A stretch of 64,000 nt of DNA, taken from DAOUKH01 sp965261455 (GTDB lineage Bacteria; Chloroflexota; Dehalococcoidia; SHYB01). Below are positions 8,395 through 17,392 of the stretch, one piece after another (the stretch's first letter is position 1; each line of letters opens with the position of its first letter). The position numbers and the translations under genes are program-made. A model generated the notes under the pieces. The model made no database searches and was not told where the DNA came from. It saw only the letters and a program-made list of their open reading frames with translations. The stretch spans positions 62,001 through 126,000 of the forward strand of contig OZ253453.1 in NCBI GenBank assembly GCA_965261455.1, read 5' to 3'.

Positions 8395-9045
8395 CTAGAA
8401 AAGCTCGGTCTCTTCCGTCGGCGGCTTTTCCTCGATACGGTCGGGGCAGTCGTCCGCGGTGATCTCGCAGAAGCCGCACTCCCAGTGGCTGGGAGTTTTG
8501 CGCGTGGGCGACTCGGCGGCAATCCGTTCGATGAGCGCGACGGTGTTGGCCTTGAACGCGTCGTTGACCGCCGAGGCCGGTATGTCGACCGCGTGGTCGG
8601 CGTAGACGACCCGGCCTTCCAGCGCGACGTCGCGGTAGCGAGGTTTCGCCAGCGGAAGCGCCCACATGTAGAGCACGACTTGAGCGGCGTCGGCGGCGTT
8701 CGGCTCGCCGGTCTTGATATCGTGGACGACGACCTGCTCCGCGCTGACGGAGACAAGGTCGGGCTGGCCCGAGAGCGTGGCGGCCCGTCCGCGCACCTTG
8801 AAGTGATTCTGCTGCTCGGCGAACACCTCCGCGCCCTCAGCCTCCAGCCGGTCGCGCTCCACCTTGACCAGCGCGGCGTGGCGCATCGTCCAAGCCGCGA
8901 GGTCGAAGTCACTGGGCATCTTCTTCCAGCTCCAGCCCTCGTGCTGCGTCTTGAACCACGACGCCCACTCGCAGGAGCGCGTCCCCGCTAGGAGACGCGC
9001 CATCCAAGTCACGTAGATATAAGGTTTACTGCGTAGCTCGGCCAT
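8395..9045 (-). CDS. PD-(D/E)XK nuclease superfamily protein, Cas4/RecB-like, four cysteines
   Basis: A 216-residue protein with the core nuclease motif split as SGQPDLVSV (PD) and VVVHDIKTG (DxK), about 100-130 residues in. One Cys lies near the N-terminus (GTRSCEWASWF) and three at the C-terminus (ECGFCEITADDC). The 1+3 arrangement matches the iron-sulphur cluster layout of Cas4 and AddB-type nucleases. No CRISPR array or other cas gene is nearby, so it is a solo member and may serve in repair or defence. The ATG at 9045 has no strong ribosome-binding site. It ends 24 bases from the convergent hicA. Confidence 0.75.
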   Translation of the reverse strand: MAELRSKPYIYVTWMARLLAGTRSCEWASWFKTQHEGWSWKKMPSDFDLAAWTMRHAALVKVERDRLEAEGAEVFAEQQNHFKVRGRAATLSGQPDLVSVSAEQVVVHDIKTGEPNAADAAQVVLYMWALPLAKPRYRDVALEGRVVYADHAVDIPASAVNDAFKANTVALIERIAAESPTRKTPSHWECGFCEITADDCPDRIEEKPPTEETELF

Positions 9046-9071
9046 GCCCCGTTAACATGATGGCGCACTCT

Positions 9072-10484
9072 TCACTTGAGGCTGATGATGCCCAAGCCGT
9101 CTCGGATCTCTACCGGCGTGCCGAAGGGCTTGGAAACTTCCACCGAATATTCCAGAACACGTTCAGAGAGCGGGCTTCCTGGCTCCGGCATCAAGGGCAG
9201 TCCCCTCCGGAACCGGGGACCCGAAGAAGGTTCCAAAGGTTGAATCCGAATCTCTTTCAACTCGAACTGTTGGTCGAAGATGCACAGGTGCACTGCGGTG
9301 CCTCCTGAACTCTGCCTCTCTGAGGCTCCGGGGCCAAACTCTCGAGCCGCCGCCGCCGCTTCGGCTCGGACATCCAGAAAATCCGCAGCCAGTCCATCAC
9401 TGCTCGCTCCGACCCGAGACATATAGGAGCTGGGCACATGAGTCACCGCCTCGGTCTGCAAAAAGAGACCCGGCTGGCCATAAATGAGTGCCTTGCCCTT
9501 ATAGATCTCAACTCCTCGGTGCTCCCCAGCGTTGCAGAAGTAGATGTCGGCGCCGGCATCGATGACTCCGTGGGCAAAGGTGTCGATGTACGGGTGAATC
9601 CCCAACCCATGGCTCTGGTCATGCAGGGCCACCACGACTATGTCGGCCTGCCTTCGGGCTTCTCGAACGTGTTTGTAGATGCGGTCCAGGTCCTCCTGGT
9701 ACGGGAATGGGGCGTTCCCAGGCGTGTCACCCACCATGAACTTCCTGCCCAGGAAGAAGAGTTCCGCCTCCGTCTCCTCCTCCCAGCCAAAGTTCGTCGT
9801 CGGACCAATCAGCGGGGCACTTCTCGAACCGCCGCCATGCCGGCGAAGGAGCTTTTCACTTTCCCAGCCGAGATCTTGGCTGATCTGGCGCAAGGCATTG
9901 AGATCATCCTGGCTCACCACGTGAGCCGTATCGTAGCGGAGTAAGTTGACCCCGGGCCGGCTCTTGAAAGGAGGCAGGTTATCGGCGGGCAAGTACCCAT
10001 GGGGCCAAGGGAAGAGCAGCCCCATGTTTGCCCTCGGGCCGTAGTCGCAGGCGGCCAGAAACGCAACCCGCGCCCCGCTTGGCGTGTCGTAGTAGCATGC
10101 CTCGGAGGCCTCGGTGAGGCTTGCCCCGATTCCGGCATAGGGCATCCCGGCGCGTTTCAAGTACTCGATCATCGTCAGGATGCCATTCTCGCCGAAATCC
10201 GCGACATGATTATTGCCGGCGCAGAGGCTATTGACACCCAGGAACTTCAACTCGTCGAGCATGCTTGGGTGCCCGGCCATGTACGTTGCGTGCGCACCCA
10301 TTCCCGCGGTGTATGCGGGCCAGTCCTCTCCATCCTGGATCGCGCACTCGAGATTTGTCGTGGTGGCATCGGCCTGCCGCAAGAGCTCCACAACTTTCAG
10401 GAACCGCTCGTTGCGGTAACCAGATATCGGCTGTGCCACGTACGTGTTCCCAGTTAGCGCCAGCGTCGTCTCCCCGTCTGCCAT
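9072..10484 (-). CDS. CapA family protein (calcineurin-like phosphoesterase fold)
   Basis: A 470-residue member of the PGA_cap/CapA family, named after a poly-gamma-glutamate capsule protein; many members are of uncertain function. It begins with LALTGNTYVAQPISGYR, has TTNLECAI, then NSLCAGNNHVADFG and the histidine segments VVVALHDQSHG and YFCNAGEHRGVEIYKGK, in the order of the metallophosphatase-like fold. No signal peptide or membrane helix is visible, so it is probably cytosolic. It ends 26 bases upstream of the nuclease gene on the same strand, so co-transcription is possible. Function cannot be assigned further. Confidence 0.85.
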   Translation of the reverse strand: MADGETTLALTGNTYVAQPISGYRNERFLKVVELLRQADATTTNLECAIQDGEDWPAYTAGMGAHATYMAGHPSMLDELKFLGVNSLCAGNNHVADFGENGILTMIEYLKRAGMPYAGIGASLTEASEACYYDTPSGARVAFLAACDYGPRANMGLLFPWPHGYLPADNLPPFKSRPGVNLLRYDTAHVVSQDDLNALRQISQDLGWESEKLLRRHGGGSRSAPLIGPTTNFGWEEETEAELFFLGRKFMVGDTPGNAPFPYQEDLDRIYKHVREARRQADIVVVALHDQSHGLGIHPYIDTFAHGVIDAGADIYFCNAGEHRGVEIYKGKALIYGQPGLFLQTEAVTHVPSSYMSRVGASSDGLAADFLDVRAEAAAAAREFGPGASERQSSGGTAVHLCIFDQQFELKEIRIQPLEPSSGPRFRRGLPLMPEPGSPLSERVLEYSVEVSKPFGTPVEIRDGLGIISLK

Positions 10485-10573
10485 GCATACCCCCCATTTA
10501 GCCCGAAAGGGTTCCCATCATGAGGCCCCTAATCGGCTCTTGCTGTTTGTCGGTTCACAATCTCTTCACATGG

Positions 10574-10720
10574 TCATCGGTCTCGGTCGTTGTAGACCTG
10601 GATGGCGGCCCGTCCCAGCACGGGATCGATGATCTTGAGGGACATCCCCGGTGGCCCGATGTTGGGGCACCGGACCTGAGTAACGATGCCGTCCTTATAG
10701 ACGACCTCGATCCACTCCAC
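10574..10720 (-). CDS. Small conserved-looking protein, 48 residues
   Basis: A short frame beginning at GTG 10720 with an excellent AGGAGG five bases upstream and ending at TGA 10574. The product begins MEWIEVVYKDGIVTQVRC and ends QVYNDRDR; codon third positions are mostly G/C as in neighbouring genes. It lies in the 390-base gap between the CapA gene and the next amidohydrolase, and nothing else is evident in that gap. I do not recognise the family. Confidence 0.55.
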   Translation of the reverse strand: MEWIEVVYKDGIVTQVRCPNIGPPGMSLKIIDPVLGRAAIQVYNDRDR

Positions 10721-10874
10721 CCGATCCTCCTGCCTCACGGTCCATCAACGTCCTAATGAGCGAGTATAGGACAATGGAGTGAGCGGTAAGCGCCGCTAGT
10801 GGAGCATCTCTCCAAGGACCCTCTGGAGTAGACCTAGATCAGCCCATAGACCCTGGCGGCACTCCTCTCGTCGG

Positions 10875-11993
10875 CTAGTTAGCCTGTGGGAAGCCGTACA
10901 CCCGGATGAAGTTGTCCGCCAGGATCGTCTTCTTCTCGTCCGGGGGAACCCCTTCGAAGTGGCGCTCGATGGTGTTCCAGGAGCGGGGCCAGTCGGTGCC
11001 GGTGTGGGCGTAGTCGCTGGACCACAGCATCTGGGAAAGGCCGATCCAGTGGCGGTTTGCGACGCCGTAGCTATCGGTAATGAAGGTGAAGAACAGGTTC
11101 TTGTCGAAGTAGTAGCTAGGAGGGTTCTTGATGGGGGGGCGGCTCTCCGCCTCCAGCCTCCGGAATCGGTCGTCCATTTGCTCCTTCACGTAGGGGACCC
11201 AGCCACAGTCAGTCTCGGCCCAGACCATCTTGAGGTTGGGGTAGCGGTCCAGCAGGCCGCTGTTGATGACCTGCTTGGTGCGCATGGGGGCGTCCAGGTG
11301 GCGCATGTCGCCGGTGGCGCCTTTCGCCTTGGCCCCTGGGGCCGCCGTGCTGAAGGAGACGTGGATGTTGATAGGGATGCCGGCATCGGAGGCCTCGGCG
11401 AAGAACGGCTCGTCCGCGTCGGAGATCTCGAACCCGCCCGACGGCCAGCGGCTGAGGAGGACGCCGCCGCGCAGCCCGGGCATCTTCATAACGCGGCGCA
11501 TCTCCAGGAGGGACTCCTCGATGCCTAGGGTGGGTATCATGGCGATGCCGCCCAGTCGGTCCGGGTTAGTGCTTGACCACTCGGAAAGCCAGTCGTTGTA
11601 GGCCCGGATGAGGGCTAGGTGGAACTCCGGCTCTTCGTTGGTGTGCAGGATACCGGAGGAGATGCGTGGGGTCGGGTACATGACCCCCGCGCCTACGCCA
11701 TCCTCGTCCATGGCCTCCAGGTGGGCGACAGGGTCGTAGGTGCCCTTGGGCACGTCCTCCCAGAAGACCCACTCTCGTCTGCCCTCGGGGGTCAGGCCGC
11801 CGGGAGTACCGCCCAGGACGTTATGGCCGAAGTTGATGGGGTCGACGGCCCCCTCGATGATCCAGGCGTGGCCCTTCTCGAACCGCTCCATGCGGGGAGC
11901 CCGGTCCTTGTACTTGGCCGGGACCCGGCTCTGCCACAGGTCCGGCGGCTCGATGACATGGCTGTCGCCGTCCATCAACTTGAACTCGCGCAT
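10875..11993 (-). CDS. Amidohydrolase_2 family metal-dependent hydrolase
   Basis: A 372-residue TIM-barrel hydrolase. The N-terminal motif is LMDGDSHVIEPPDLWQSR, the central histidine is in IPINIHVSF and the C-terminal metal site is MLWSSDYAHTGTDWPRSW. An insertion with EGRREWVFWEDVPKGTYD follows the first barrel strand, as in the gene at 35965. The ATG at 11993 (MREFKL) has GGGAGAGAAG just upstream; an in-frame ATG at 12044 would add 17 residues. No same-strand partner is close, so it is probably transcribed alone. Confidence 0.9.
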   Translation of the reverse strand: MREFKLMDGDSHVIEPPDLWQSRVPAKYKDRAPRMERFEKGHAWIIEGAVDPINFGHNVLGGTPGGLTPEGRREWVFWEDVPKGTYDPVAHLEAMDEDGVGAGVMYPTPRISSGILHTNEEPEFHLALIRAYNDWLSEWSSTNPDRLGGIAMIPTLGIEESLLEMRRVMKMPGLRGGVLLSRWPSGGFEISDADEPFFAEASDAGIPINIHVSFSTAAPGAKAKGATGDMRHLDAPMRTKQVINSGLLDRYPNLKMVWAETDCGWVPYVKEQMDDRFRRLEAESRPPIKNPPSYYFDKNLFFTFITDSYGVANRHWIGLSQMLWSSDYAHTGTDWPRSWNTIERHFEGVPPDEKKTILADNFIRVYGFPQAN

Positions 11994-12242
11994 TCTTCTC
12001 TCCCTGCTCCCAAAGTACTTATCGACATCCAGTTGATTTTCCACCGGCTAGCCGGTGACTGCGTCTCTTATAGCAGCTTCGAGCCATGCAGGCAATCCTG
12101 AAACTCGGTCAGTGAGCGGCGAGCCTGCCAGGTACTCACCGCACCCCGGTCCAGCTGCCGGTATCGAAGCGTGGCCGACGAGCAGGATGCCCTCAAGATG
12201 CGGAAGCGCCGACGGCCGGGACCCCTATCGCCTGCCCCTTTC

Positions 12243-12485
12243 TTAGGCGCTACCTTCTCCCGACGTCTCCTCCCGAACCTTCCGCATGACCCCAGTCAGC
12301 TCTTCGAACTCCTCTTGGGACATCTCGGTCGCTCCGTCGTAGTCCAACATGGCGGCCGAATGCGCGGCGTCGCTGTCGATGTGGAAGGTCCTAGTCCCGT
12401 CGGGGTTCACCTCTACCCAACGTAGTGGGGCGGCGGGTGGCCATTTCTTTGTCCAAACAACCGCGACAGAGTATGTCGGGAACAT
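12243..12485 (-). CDS. Small hypothetical protein
   Basis: An 80-residue frame with coding-like composition: WTKKWPPAAPLRWVEV, TRTFHIDSDAAHSAAML and SQEEFEELTGVMRKVREE. It is acidic and helix-rich at the C-terminus. The ATG at 12485 lacks a clear ribosome-binding site, and TTG at 12491 is an alternative. It lies at the start of the accessory region, next to a decayed gene on the other strand. I do not recognise it. Confidence 0.45.
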   Translation of the reverse strand: MFPTYSVAVVWTKKWPPAAPLRWVEVNPDGTRTFHIDSDAAHSAAMLDYDGATEMSQEEFEELTGVMRKVREETSGEGSA

Positions 12486-12653
12486 CGCCAATCATGAACC
12501 CTGTCGTAACGGCGCCGCAGCCGACGCAGACCCCCTTCGTCGTCACCGCCACGCCGACCGCGACTCCGCGGCCGACGGTAGCCCCTAAATCCTCGGCCCT
12601 AAAGCCGCGGCGGTCGGAGTTGTCAAGCGGCGCTTCCGTTCGGCGACGACCTC

Positions 12654-13010
12654 GTGGCGGCTTGGCCCGCTGGATCGTCAGAGGCGCGGGACGAGGCCGA
12701 GGCGGTGGTCTTCGACCTCGCGCAGGTCGCCGGGTACTCCCAACGCAGCGCCTACGACACCGTGTTCGAGGAACTGCGAAAAGGAGCTTACGGACGCCCT
12801 CAAGAGCGGCCCCAAGCGGCTGCTGGCGACGTATCTGCAGAGGCGGCCTCCGCGCGAGCCTGCCCGACGAGAGACGACGGCTTCTCCCGCTCTGCGCCTT
12901 CGACCGCTACGGTATGTCGAGTGGACCGTGCACTGGCTCGAGGGCAGCGACCCCGCCGAGCATGGAAGCTTCAGCCGCCACAGGCTCTGCCGTAAGGCGG
13001 CGCGGGAGCG
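12654..13010 (+). pseudogene. Decayed gene with several frameshifts
   Basis: Coding-like segments succeed each other in different plus-strand frames. The first is EAEAVVFDLAQVAGYSQRS and SAYDTVFEELRK (from GTG 12654). The second is ELTDALKSGPKRLLATYLQ, after a shift near 12780. The third is GLRASLPDERRRLLPL and CAFDRYG, after a shift near 12840. The fourth is YVEWTVHWLEGSDPAEHGSF, after a shift near 12915. Each has G/C-rich third positions only in its own frame. This fits one ancestral gene with three or more indels. Just upstream (12495-12590) a frame encodes a Pro/Thr linker such as TPFVVTATPTATPRPT. I cannot name the ancestor. Confidence 0.5.
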
Positions 13011-13225
13011 GCCTCAGTCTTCCTCGTGCTCCCCGGCACACGGCGGAAAAAGTGGCTCATGAAGAGTGTTGGCCCCACTGCCATTCTCCCGTCAGCTGCC
13101 TGGGCTTGGTCTCCGCCGTGGGGGCTGACCTTCAGTGAGCGGATACGCGAAGCCGTGGCGGCTGCCCCACGGTTGGGTGGTGAAGCTAGGCGTCGCGCCC
13201 CCCCCCCGCGTCGTCGGGGCAGGCG

Positions 13226-13954
13226 TCACAGCGCCAGCACCCGCCCTGCCTCCCGCAGCCGCCGACGCCGACCTAGCGCGTCGGGCATTGCGCTGGACAC
13301 CAGGCCCCAGAAATCCGCTGAGTGGTTCTGGTGCGTCAGATGGGCGAGTTCGTGAACGACGATGTACTCGATGAGCGCAGGCTCCAGCATCATGGCGCGC
13401 CAGTTGAAGCGCAGCGTGCCGTCGGGGGCGCAGCTTCCCCAGCGCTGGCGTTGATCGCGGATGAGGACGCGCGGCTTCGGTCCCCGGCCGAGGCGGGGCC
13501 ACCAGCGCTCCACGCCCGCCGGGAGTCGCTCGGCGGCTCGGGCCTGATACCACCCAACGACGGCGCGCCGGATTCGCTCGGACCGTTCCTCGTCGTCGAC
13601 ACTTTGCGGCACGGCGACCCGAAAGCGCCAATGATCGAAGCGGACTTCCGGCGAGCGCACGTCTGCGCGCGTCACGATCATGCGGACGTTGCGGCCCAAG
13701 TACGGCAGTGTCTCGCCGCTGACGAAGCGCTTCGGAGCTGCCTCCAACGACATCCTCGATGCGTGGCTGATGATCCAAGGCGCGCGCCTGCGCACGATGG
13801 CCCGCAACTCGCCGTCGGCTGTCGTCATGGGCGCGGCGACCCGTACACCGCCGCCGTCCACGGTAATCTGGACCGTCTTCCTGCGCCGCTTGCTGCGGCG
13901 CACCTCGTAGTCGATGGTGGTGCCGCCGAAACGTACGCGGCCCCGCTCCGTCAC
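13226..13954 (-). CDS. YgjP/SprT-like M48-type metallopeptidase
   Basis: A 242-residue putative zinc metalloprotease of the YgjP (WLM/DUF45-type) group. The zinc motif HELAH is at residues 201-205, with further ligands in HQNHSADFW, and RDQRQRWGSCAPDGTLRF precedes it, as is typical. GTG at 13954 is chosen because GGAGGGG lies upstream and because it overlaps the stop of the hsdR relic by four bases. Genes of this type often follow hsdR in type I restriction operons, and the neighbouring relic fits that. It appears intact, so it may be a survivor of a lost restriction system. A run of ten C residues lies just beyond its 3' end (about 13198-13207). Confidence 0.85.
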   Translation of the reverse strand: MTERGRVRFGGTTIDYEVRRSKRRRKTVQITVDGGGVRVAAPMTTADGELRAIVRRRAPWIISHASRMSLEAAPKRFVSGETLPYLGRNVRMIVTRADVRSPEVRFDHWRFRVAVPQSVDDEERSERIRRAVVGWYQARAAERLPAGVERWWPRLGRGPKPRVLIRDQRQRWGSCAPDGTLRFNWRAMMLEPALIEYIVVHELAHLTHQNHSADFWGLVSSAMPDALGRRRRLREAGRVLAL

Positions 13955-14169
13955 CGCCCGCCCCTCCGCCGGGCTAGGTCGACGATTCGGCCCGCCAGCT
14001 CGTCCAGGTGCTCCTCCGTATACTTGCCGGTGTCGCGCAAGTGGCGCTTGATGTCCCGGCGCATTTCGCGCTGGACCTCGATGTTCGACTGCCAATCGAC
14101 TACGGCCCGGTGACGGTCGAGCAAACCCTTGGACCCTCTCGGCCAATTCGCGCATTTGGACTTCCACAC
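13951..14169 (-). pseudogene. hsdR: Relic of type I restriction subunit HsdR, C-terminus
   Basis: The frame reads DWQSNIEVQREMRRDIKRHL, then RDTGKYTEEHLDELAGRIVD and LARRRGGR, which resembles the extreme C-terminus of HsdR. The preceding bases read MRELAERVQG in another frame, which would join to LLDRHRAVVDW by a one-base shift near 14130, so even the relic is frameshifted. Nothing of the helicase or nuclease domains is present. It ends with a GTGA overlap with the metalloprotease gene. The assignment rests on recalled family resemblance and gene order. Confidence 0.6.
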
Positions 14170-14281
14170 TTATGGCAACAAGGGACTCCTCCGCAGGCAG
14201 CCTAGCAGGCCGACGGGTGTTCTCTGACGATCAAGATTGCCGCAGTCATTGGCGACGCAGAACCGATTTCGCGTCTCCCAA

Positions 14282-14520
14282 CTATTGGCCAACCCTGTCT
14301 CCCGGCACGCTGGCAGACGTGACAGGCACCAAATAGGTGGAGGCGAAGTTCATTTCCGAAAGCCACCGCCGGAACGATTCGTTGTCGCTGAACTGCTTGA
14401 ATAGCTCCGCATGGTCTGCGACCTGTTCTGTCATAGCACGTTCCAGGGCCTTGTCGCGCTCGATCCCCGCGTTCTGCTTGTCGGAGTTGGCCATGGTGTT
14501 CTGGTACGCCTTATCCCCCA
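14282..14520 (-). pseudogene. Second HsdR-like C-terminal fragment abutting tRNA-Ser
   Basis: Directly beyond the 3' end of the tRNA-Ser gene the minus strand reads DKAYQNTMANSDKQN, then DHAELFKQFSDNESFRRWLS and a short unrelated tail to TGA at 14282. The LFKQFSDNESFRRWL type of sequence occurs near the C-terminus of one HsdR group. An ATG at 14494 (MANSDK) could start a 70-residue protein, but a gene remnant left at a tRNA integration point is the simpler reading. Confidence 0.5.
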
Positions 14521-14535
14521 CAATTGACGATAGTG

Positions 14536-14625
14536 TGGCGGAGGGAGTGGGATTCGAACCCACGATGCCGTTGCCGGCATAACGGTTTTCAAGACCGCCG
14601 CATTCGTCCGCTCTGCCATCCCTCC
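14536..14625 (-). tRNA. tRNA-Ser (anticodon UGA), CCA encoded
   Basis: On the minus strand the acceptor GGAGGGA pairs with TCCCTCC, followed by discriminator G and an encoded CCA. The anticodon loop CTTGAAA carries TGA. A long variable arm (TGCCG-GCAA-CGGCA) marks a class II tRNA, and the T-arm reads GTGGGTTCGAATCCCAC. The gene sits between hsdR-like debris and the TIR-STAND gene, which suggests it was used as an integration site. Confidence 0.96.
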
Positions 14626-14690
14626 CCTGCCCTGTCGTCATTATAAACGCTCTGAGCTGCCGGGCTCCGCTAGCAGCCTCCGGGAAAAGG

Positions 14691-17168
14691 TCATTGATTC
14701 TTGACAGGTCTCGGCAGATACTTTATCCCCAACAGAGAACAAATTGACTGCTCCATATTGGCTCTGTTGTGATGCGTGTTCATATAGTATTGAGTTCGTA
14801 TTGATAATATCCTCTTCACGAAGGGGTCCTTTTCATATTTGTCCAATAACCCGCTCAACTCCGCTTTTACGGAGTCTGTTAGTGTTGGAGCAGTGTCCAA
14901 CAGTGTGAAGTAGCCTATGACGTCATACGCTGGTGTTTTTGCTCGTTTGACAACATTGTCGATCGACGCTCTGATCTCCGGCACATTTATGCTTCTCACA
15001 ACCAGTTCGATATTCGTCCAAGTCCAGATCAATGAGAGTACTTCTACAGCTCGCTTTATTTTTTCGAAATCATGGTCGGGATTCTTGGCCTTTTCGTACT
15101 GAGCAAATGCAACTATCTCCTCTTCATTCTTGAGGACTGAATTTATAAGACGCAGCCCGCCGTCCGTCATGATTTCAATAACTTCTTCAATCCTTCGTTT
15201 CGTCATGGTGCCGTACTTGTTGCGCAAGATCTGGCCCATAATCTCGTTATTCTTCAAGACCCGATAACAGTCGTTCACCTCTTCGTAAACCCCTGACCAA
15301 TCCTCGTCAAATTGATCGCTTGACCATTCTGCCGCGTTATCTCGAACTGTCCTTTCTCGCTGTCGCTGCGAGTCAACACTATCGCTAGACAGAATGCTTT
15401 CGGGGAGTCCGTAGACAGTATCTTGGAAACGCCGCGTTTCCTCATGATTCAATTGGGCAGGCTGTACATCGTCCAATGTGTACATCGTTCTGAGGAGGAT
15501 ATCGTCTATGATCTCAAACCCAATGGCGTGATGAATTGTAAACAGCAAGGTTAAATAGTTTGAAGGTTTGTATATTGCATCACACATGCGCTGAATCACA
15601 TTGCGGTTGGCAGGGTCTTCTTTGGATAGGAACCTCCCTAAGAAGAAATATTGCATATAAGATGTCCTGAATCGACCATCCTTGTCAATTAGCCCAAATT
15701 CTTCGTGTGTGATCCTGTTGACCATTGAATCAGGAATGAAGAAATCAAGCCGGTATTCGTCGATGAAGCTCTTGAAATCGAAAGGGGCAGCCTTATCTTG
15801 AAGCGTGTATTCATAGGTTTTAAAGGCCAGATGCTCCGCAAAGTTAAAGCAGGCATTGATATCGGAATCTTCTTGAGAGATACCCGCTCGGACCAAACTA
15901 GCTACTATCAAGGCATAATAGCAATGTCCATAAGAAGTGATTGACAAACCCATTGGCATGTACCCTTCGTAAGTTTGAAGGATGCACAATACAAAGAAAG
16001 GGTATCTAGGCACAATTTTGTCATGTATGATGATGGAATTGACCCTGTCTTCAATCCTGTCGATGTCACTATCAGTGAAATTTGGAAGGCCACTACTTAG
16101 AGCAAGCCTTTGTCTGATGAGTTTCTCCTGCAAGACTTGTGTAAGGAGCCCAATCTCGAGCTCCTCGAAGTCAGCTAAACGCGATTCGTCACGGAAAAAG
16201 GAATGGAAAACTGTGGAGGATAGCGTGACGATAACCCTGTCGAAAGTGTCTTTCGCTTCCAAAACGAAATTGATCGCGTCTGGATGACCCGTGAGGTTGT
16301 CTATGATCAGGGTCTTGCCTTGCTGCTGAGACCAAAGAGCATAGTCCCCACTAAATTGTGAGTCGTAAAGCCGACGGAAGAAATTGCGGGCTAGCTTCTG
16401 GCGAAGCTGGCTCAAATCCACGAAGAGAACCGGCTGAGATTGATCGGTCAACTTTAGGAACATCATGCGTGCAAGAGCAGTTTTGCCGCTTTGGTCTGCT
16501 CCATGTATCAGCACGTACTGCTTGGCAAGGAGTTCCTCGGATGTTGTGAGTCGATCGGCTTGCCTGTTGAGTGCCTCGTCCTGTGTGCCGTGACAAAGGA
16601 GTGGAAGGAAGACAAAGACGTCTAGTAATTTGAGGTGTTGTTGAGAAAGGAACTCAGTTCGTTGCAGTTCGTCCAAAAAGGCTGGTTTTACCGTAAAGGT
16701 GTGGCGCAACTCATTAGCGACGACCTTGATGCCCTCGTAGACCTGTTGCCAAGCGGCATCAGGGTGGTCGAAAGCGGTGACGGGCAACCCATCTTTCGGT
16801 AGTGCCTTGAGGTTTCCCTTCCCCAATAAGTCTTGCCAAGCGCAATCACGAACAATAACTGGTATGAGGAATAGCAACTTGTTTGTTGCGGCGAGTTGTT
16901 TTGCGTAAAGCCATTCCCTCATGCACGCGTCGGAGGCGATGAAATCCTGACTGAGTAAGAAGACTATGATATCAGCGTCTTCGATGTGGGAGCGTATCGT
17001 GTGAGATATATTCTGTCCCGGCAGGATCGACTGATCCGACCAATCCCTCACCAAGCCGTCTCGCTTGAGCAAGGAAAGCGCGTTTTCCATGGAGACCTTG
17101 TGATGGCTATCCTTGTGCGAATAGCTATAAAAGAGGTTAAGGGAAAAGCTTGATGGGCGTGGTGGCAT
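14691..17168 (-). CDS. TIR domain-STAND NTPase protein, probable antiphage defence
   Basis: An 825-residue protein with an N-terminal TIR domain (about 1-150) and a STAND-type P-loop NTPase. The TIR part has LFYSYSHKDS, DADIIVFLLSQDFIASD and a candidate catalytic Glu85 in CMREWLYAKQ. Walker A is GADQSGKT at 223-230 and a Walker B-like LIIDNL is at 287-292. The long helical C-terminus has no visible repeats. Bacterial TIR-STAND proteins are known to sense phage and degrade NAD or make cyclic-ADPR-type signals; that role is inferred here. The ATG at 17168 has GGAG seven bases upstream. The coding DNA is markedly AT-richer than its surroundings and lies beside tRNA-Ser, which points to recent transfer. 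Confidence 0.8.
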   Translation of the reverse strand: MPPRPSSFSLNLFYSYSHKDSHHKVSMENALSLLKRDGLVRDWSDQSILPGQNISHTIRSHIEDADIIVFLLSQDFIASDACMREWLYAKQLAATNKLLFLIPVIVRDCAWQDLLGKGNLKALPKDGLPVTAFDHPDAAWQQVYEGIKVVANELRHTFTVKPAFLDELQRTEFLSQQHLKLLDVFVFLPLLCHGTQDEALNRQADRLTTSEELLAKQYVLIHGADQSGKTALARMMFLKLTDQSQPVLFVDLSQLRQKLARNFFRRLYDSQFSGDYALWSQQQGKTLIIDNLTGHPDAINFVLEAKDTFDRVIVTLSSTVFHSFFRDESRLADFEELEIGLLTQVLQEKLIRQRLALSSGLPNFTDSDIDRIEDRVNSIIIHDKIVPRYPFFVLCILQTYEGYMPMGLSITSYGHCYYALIVASLVRAGISQEDSDINACFNFAEHLAFKTYEYTLQDKAAPFDFKSFIDEYRLDFFIPDSMVNRITHEEFGLIDKDGRFRTSYMQYFFLGRFLSKEDPANRNVIQRMCDAIYKPSNYLTLLFTIHHAIGFEIIDDILLRTMYTLDDVQPAQLNHEETRRFQDTVYGLPESILSSDSVDSQRQRERTVRDNAAEWSSDQFDEDWSGVYEEVNDCYRVLKNNEIMGQILRNKYGTMTKRRIEEVIEIMTDGGLRLINSVLKNEEEIVAFAQYEKAKNPDHDFEKIKRAVEVLSLIWTWTNIELVVRSINVPEIRASIDNVVKRAKTPAYDVIGYFTLLDTAPTLTDSVKAELSGLLDKYEKDPFVKRILSIRTQYYMNTHHNRANMEQSICSLLGIKYLPRPVKNQ

Positions 17169-17392
17169 GAGGTTCTCCAGTGCAGGCTGTGATGGCTTGC
17201 GATACTGCGGGAAAGTAAGAGCTTTTTCCCCTGTCAAAGGGTCTTCTGTGCATGCACTATGCGAGCGCTGCAGGGGTGGCAAATCACGCCGCGTGGCGAG
17301 GGCCATACAATAGTTTAGCCTTCCAGACTTAGAGCTACAAGAGGGATGTGGCGGAGGTGGGAAGAGGGGAGTCCCCGCTTCGTTAAAGACTA

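Noticed and set aside
14282..14641. A 119-residue protein running through tRNA-Ser
   Set aside because: Half of it is the tRNA gene; only the part below 14520 has protein-like content and it looks like a relic.
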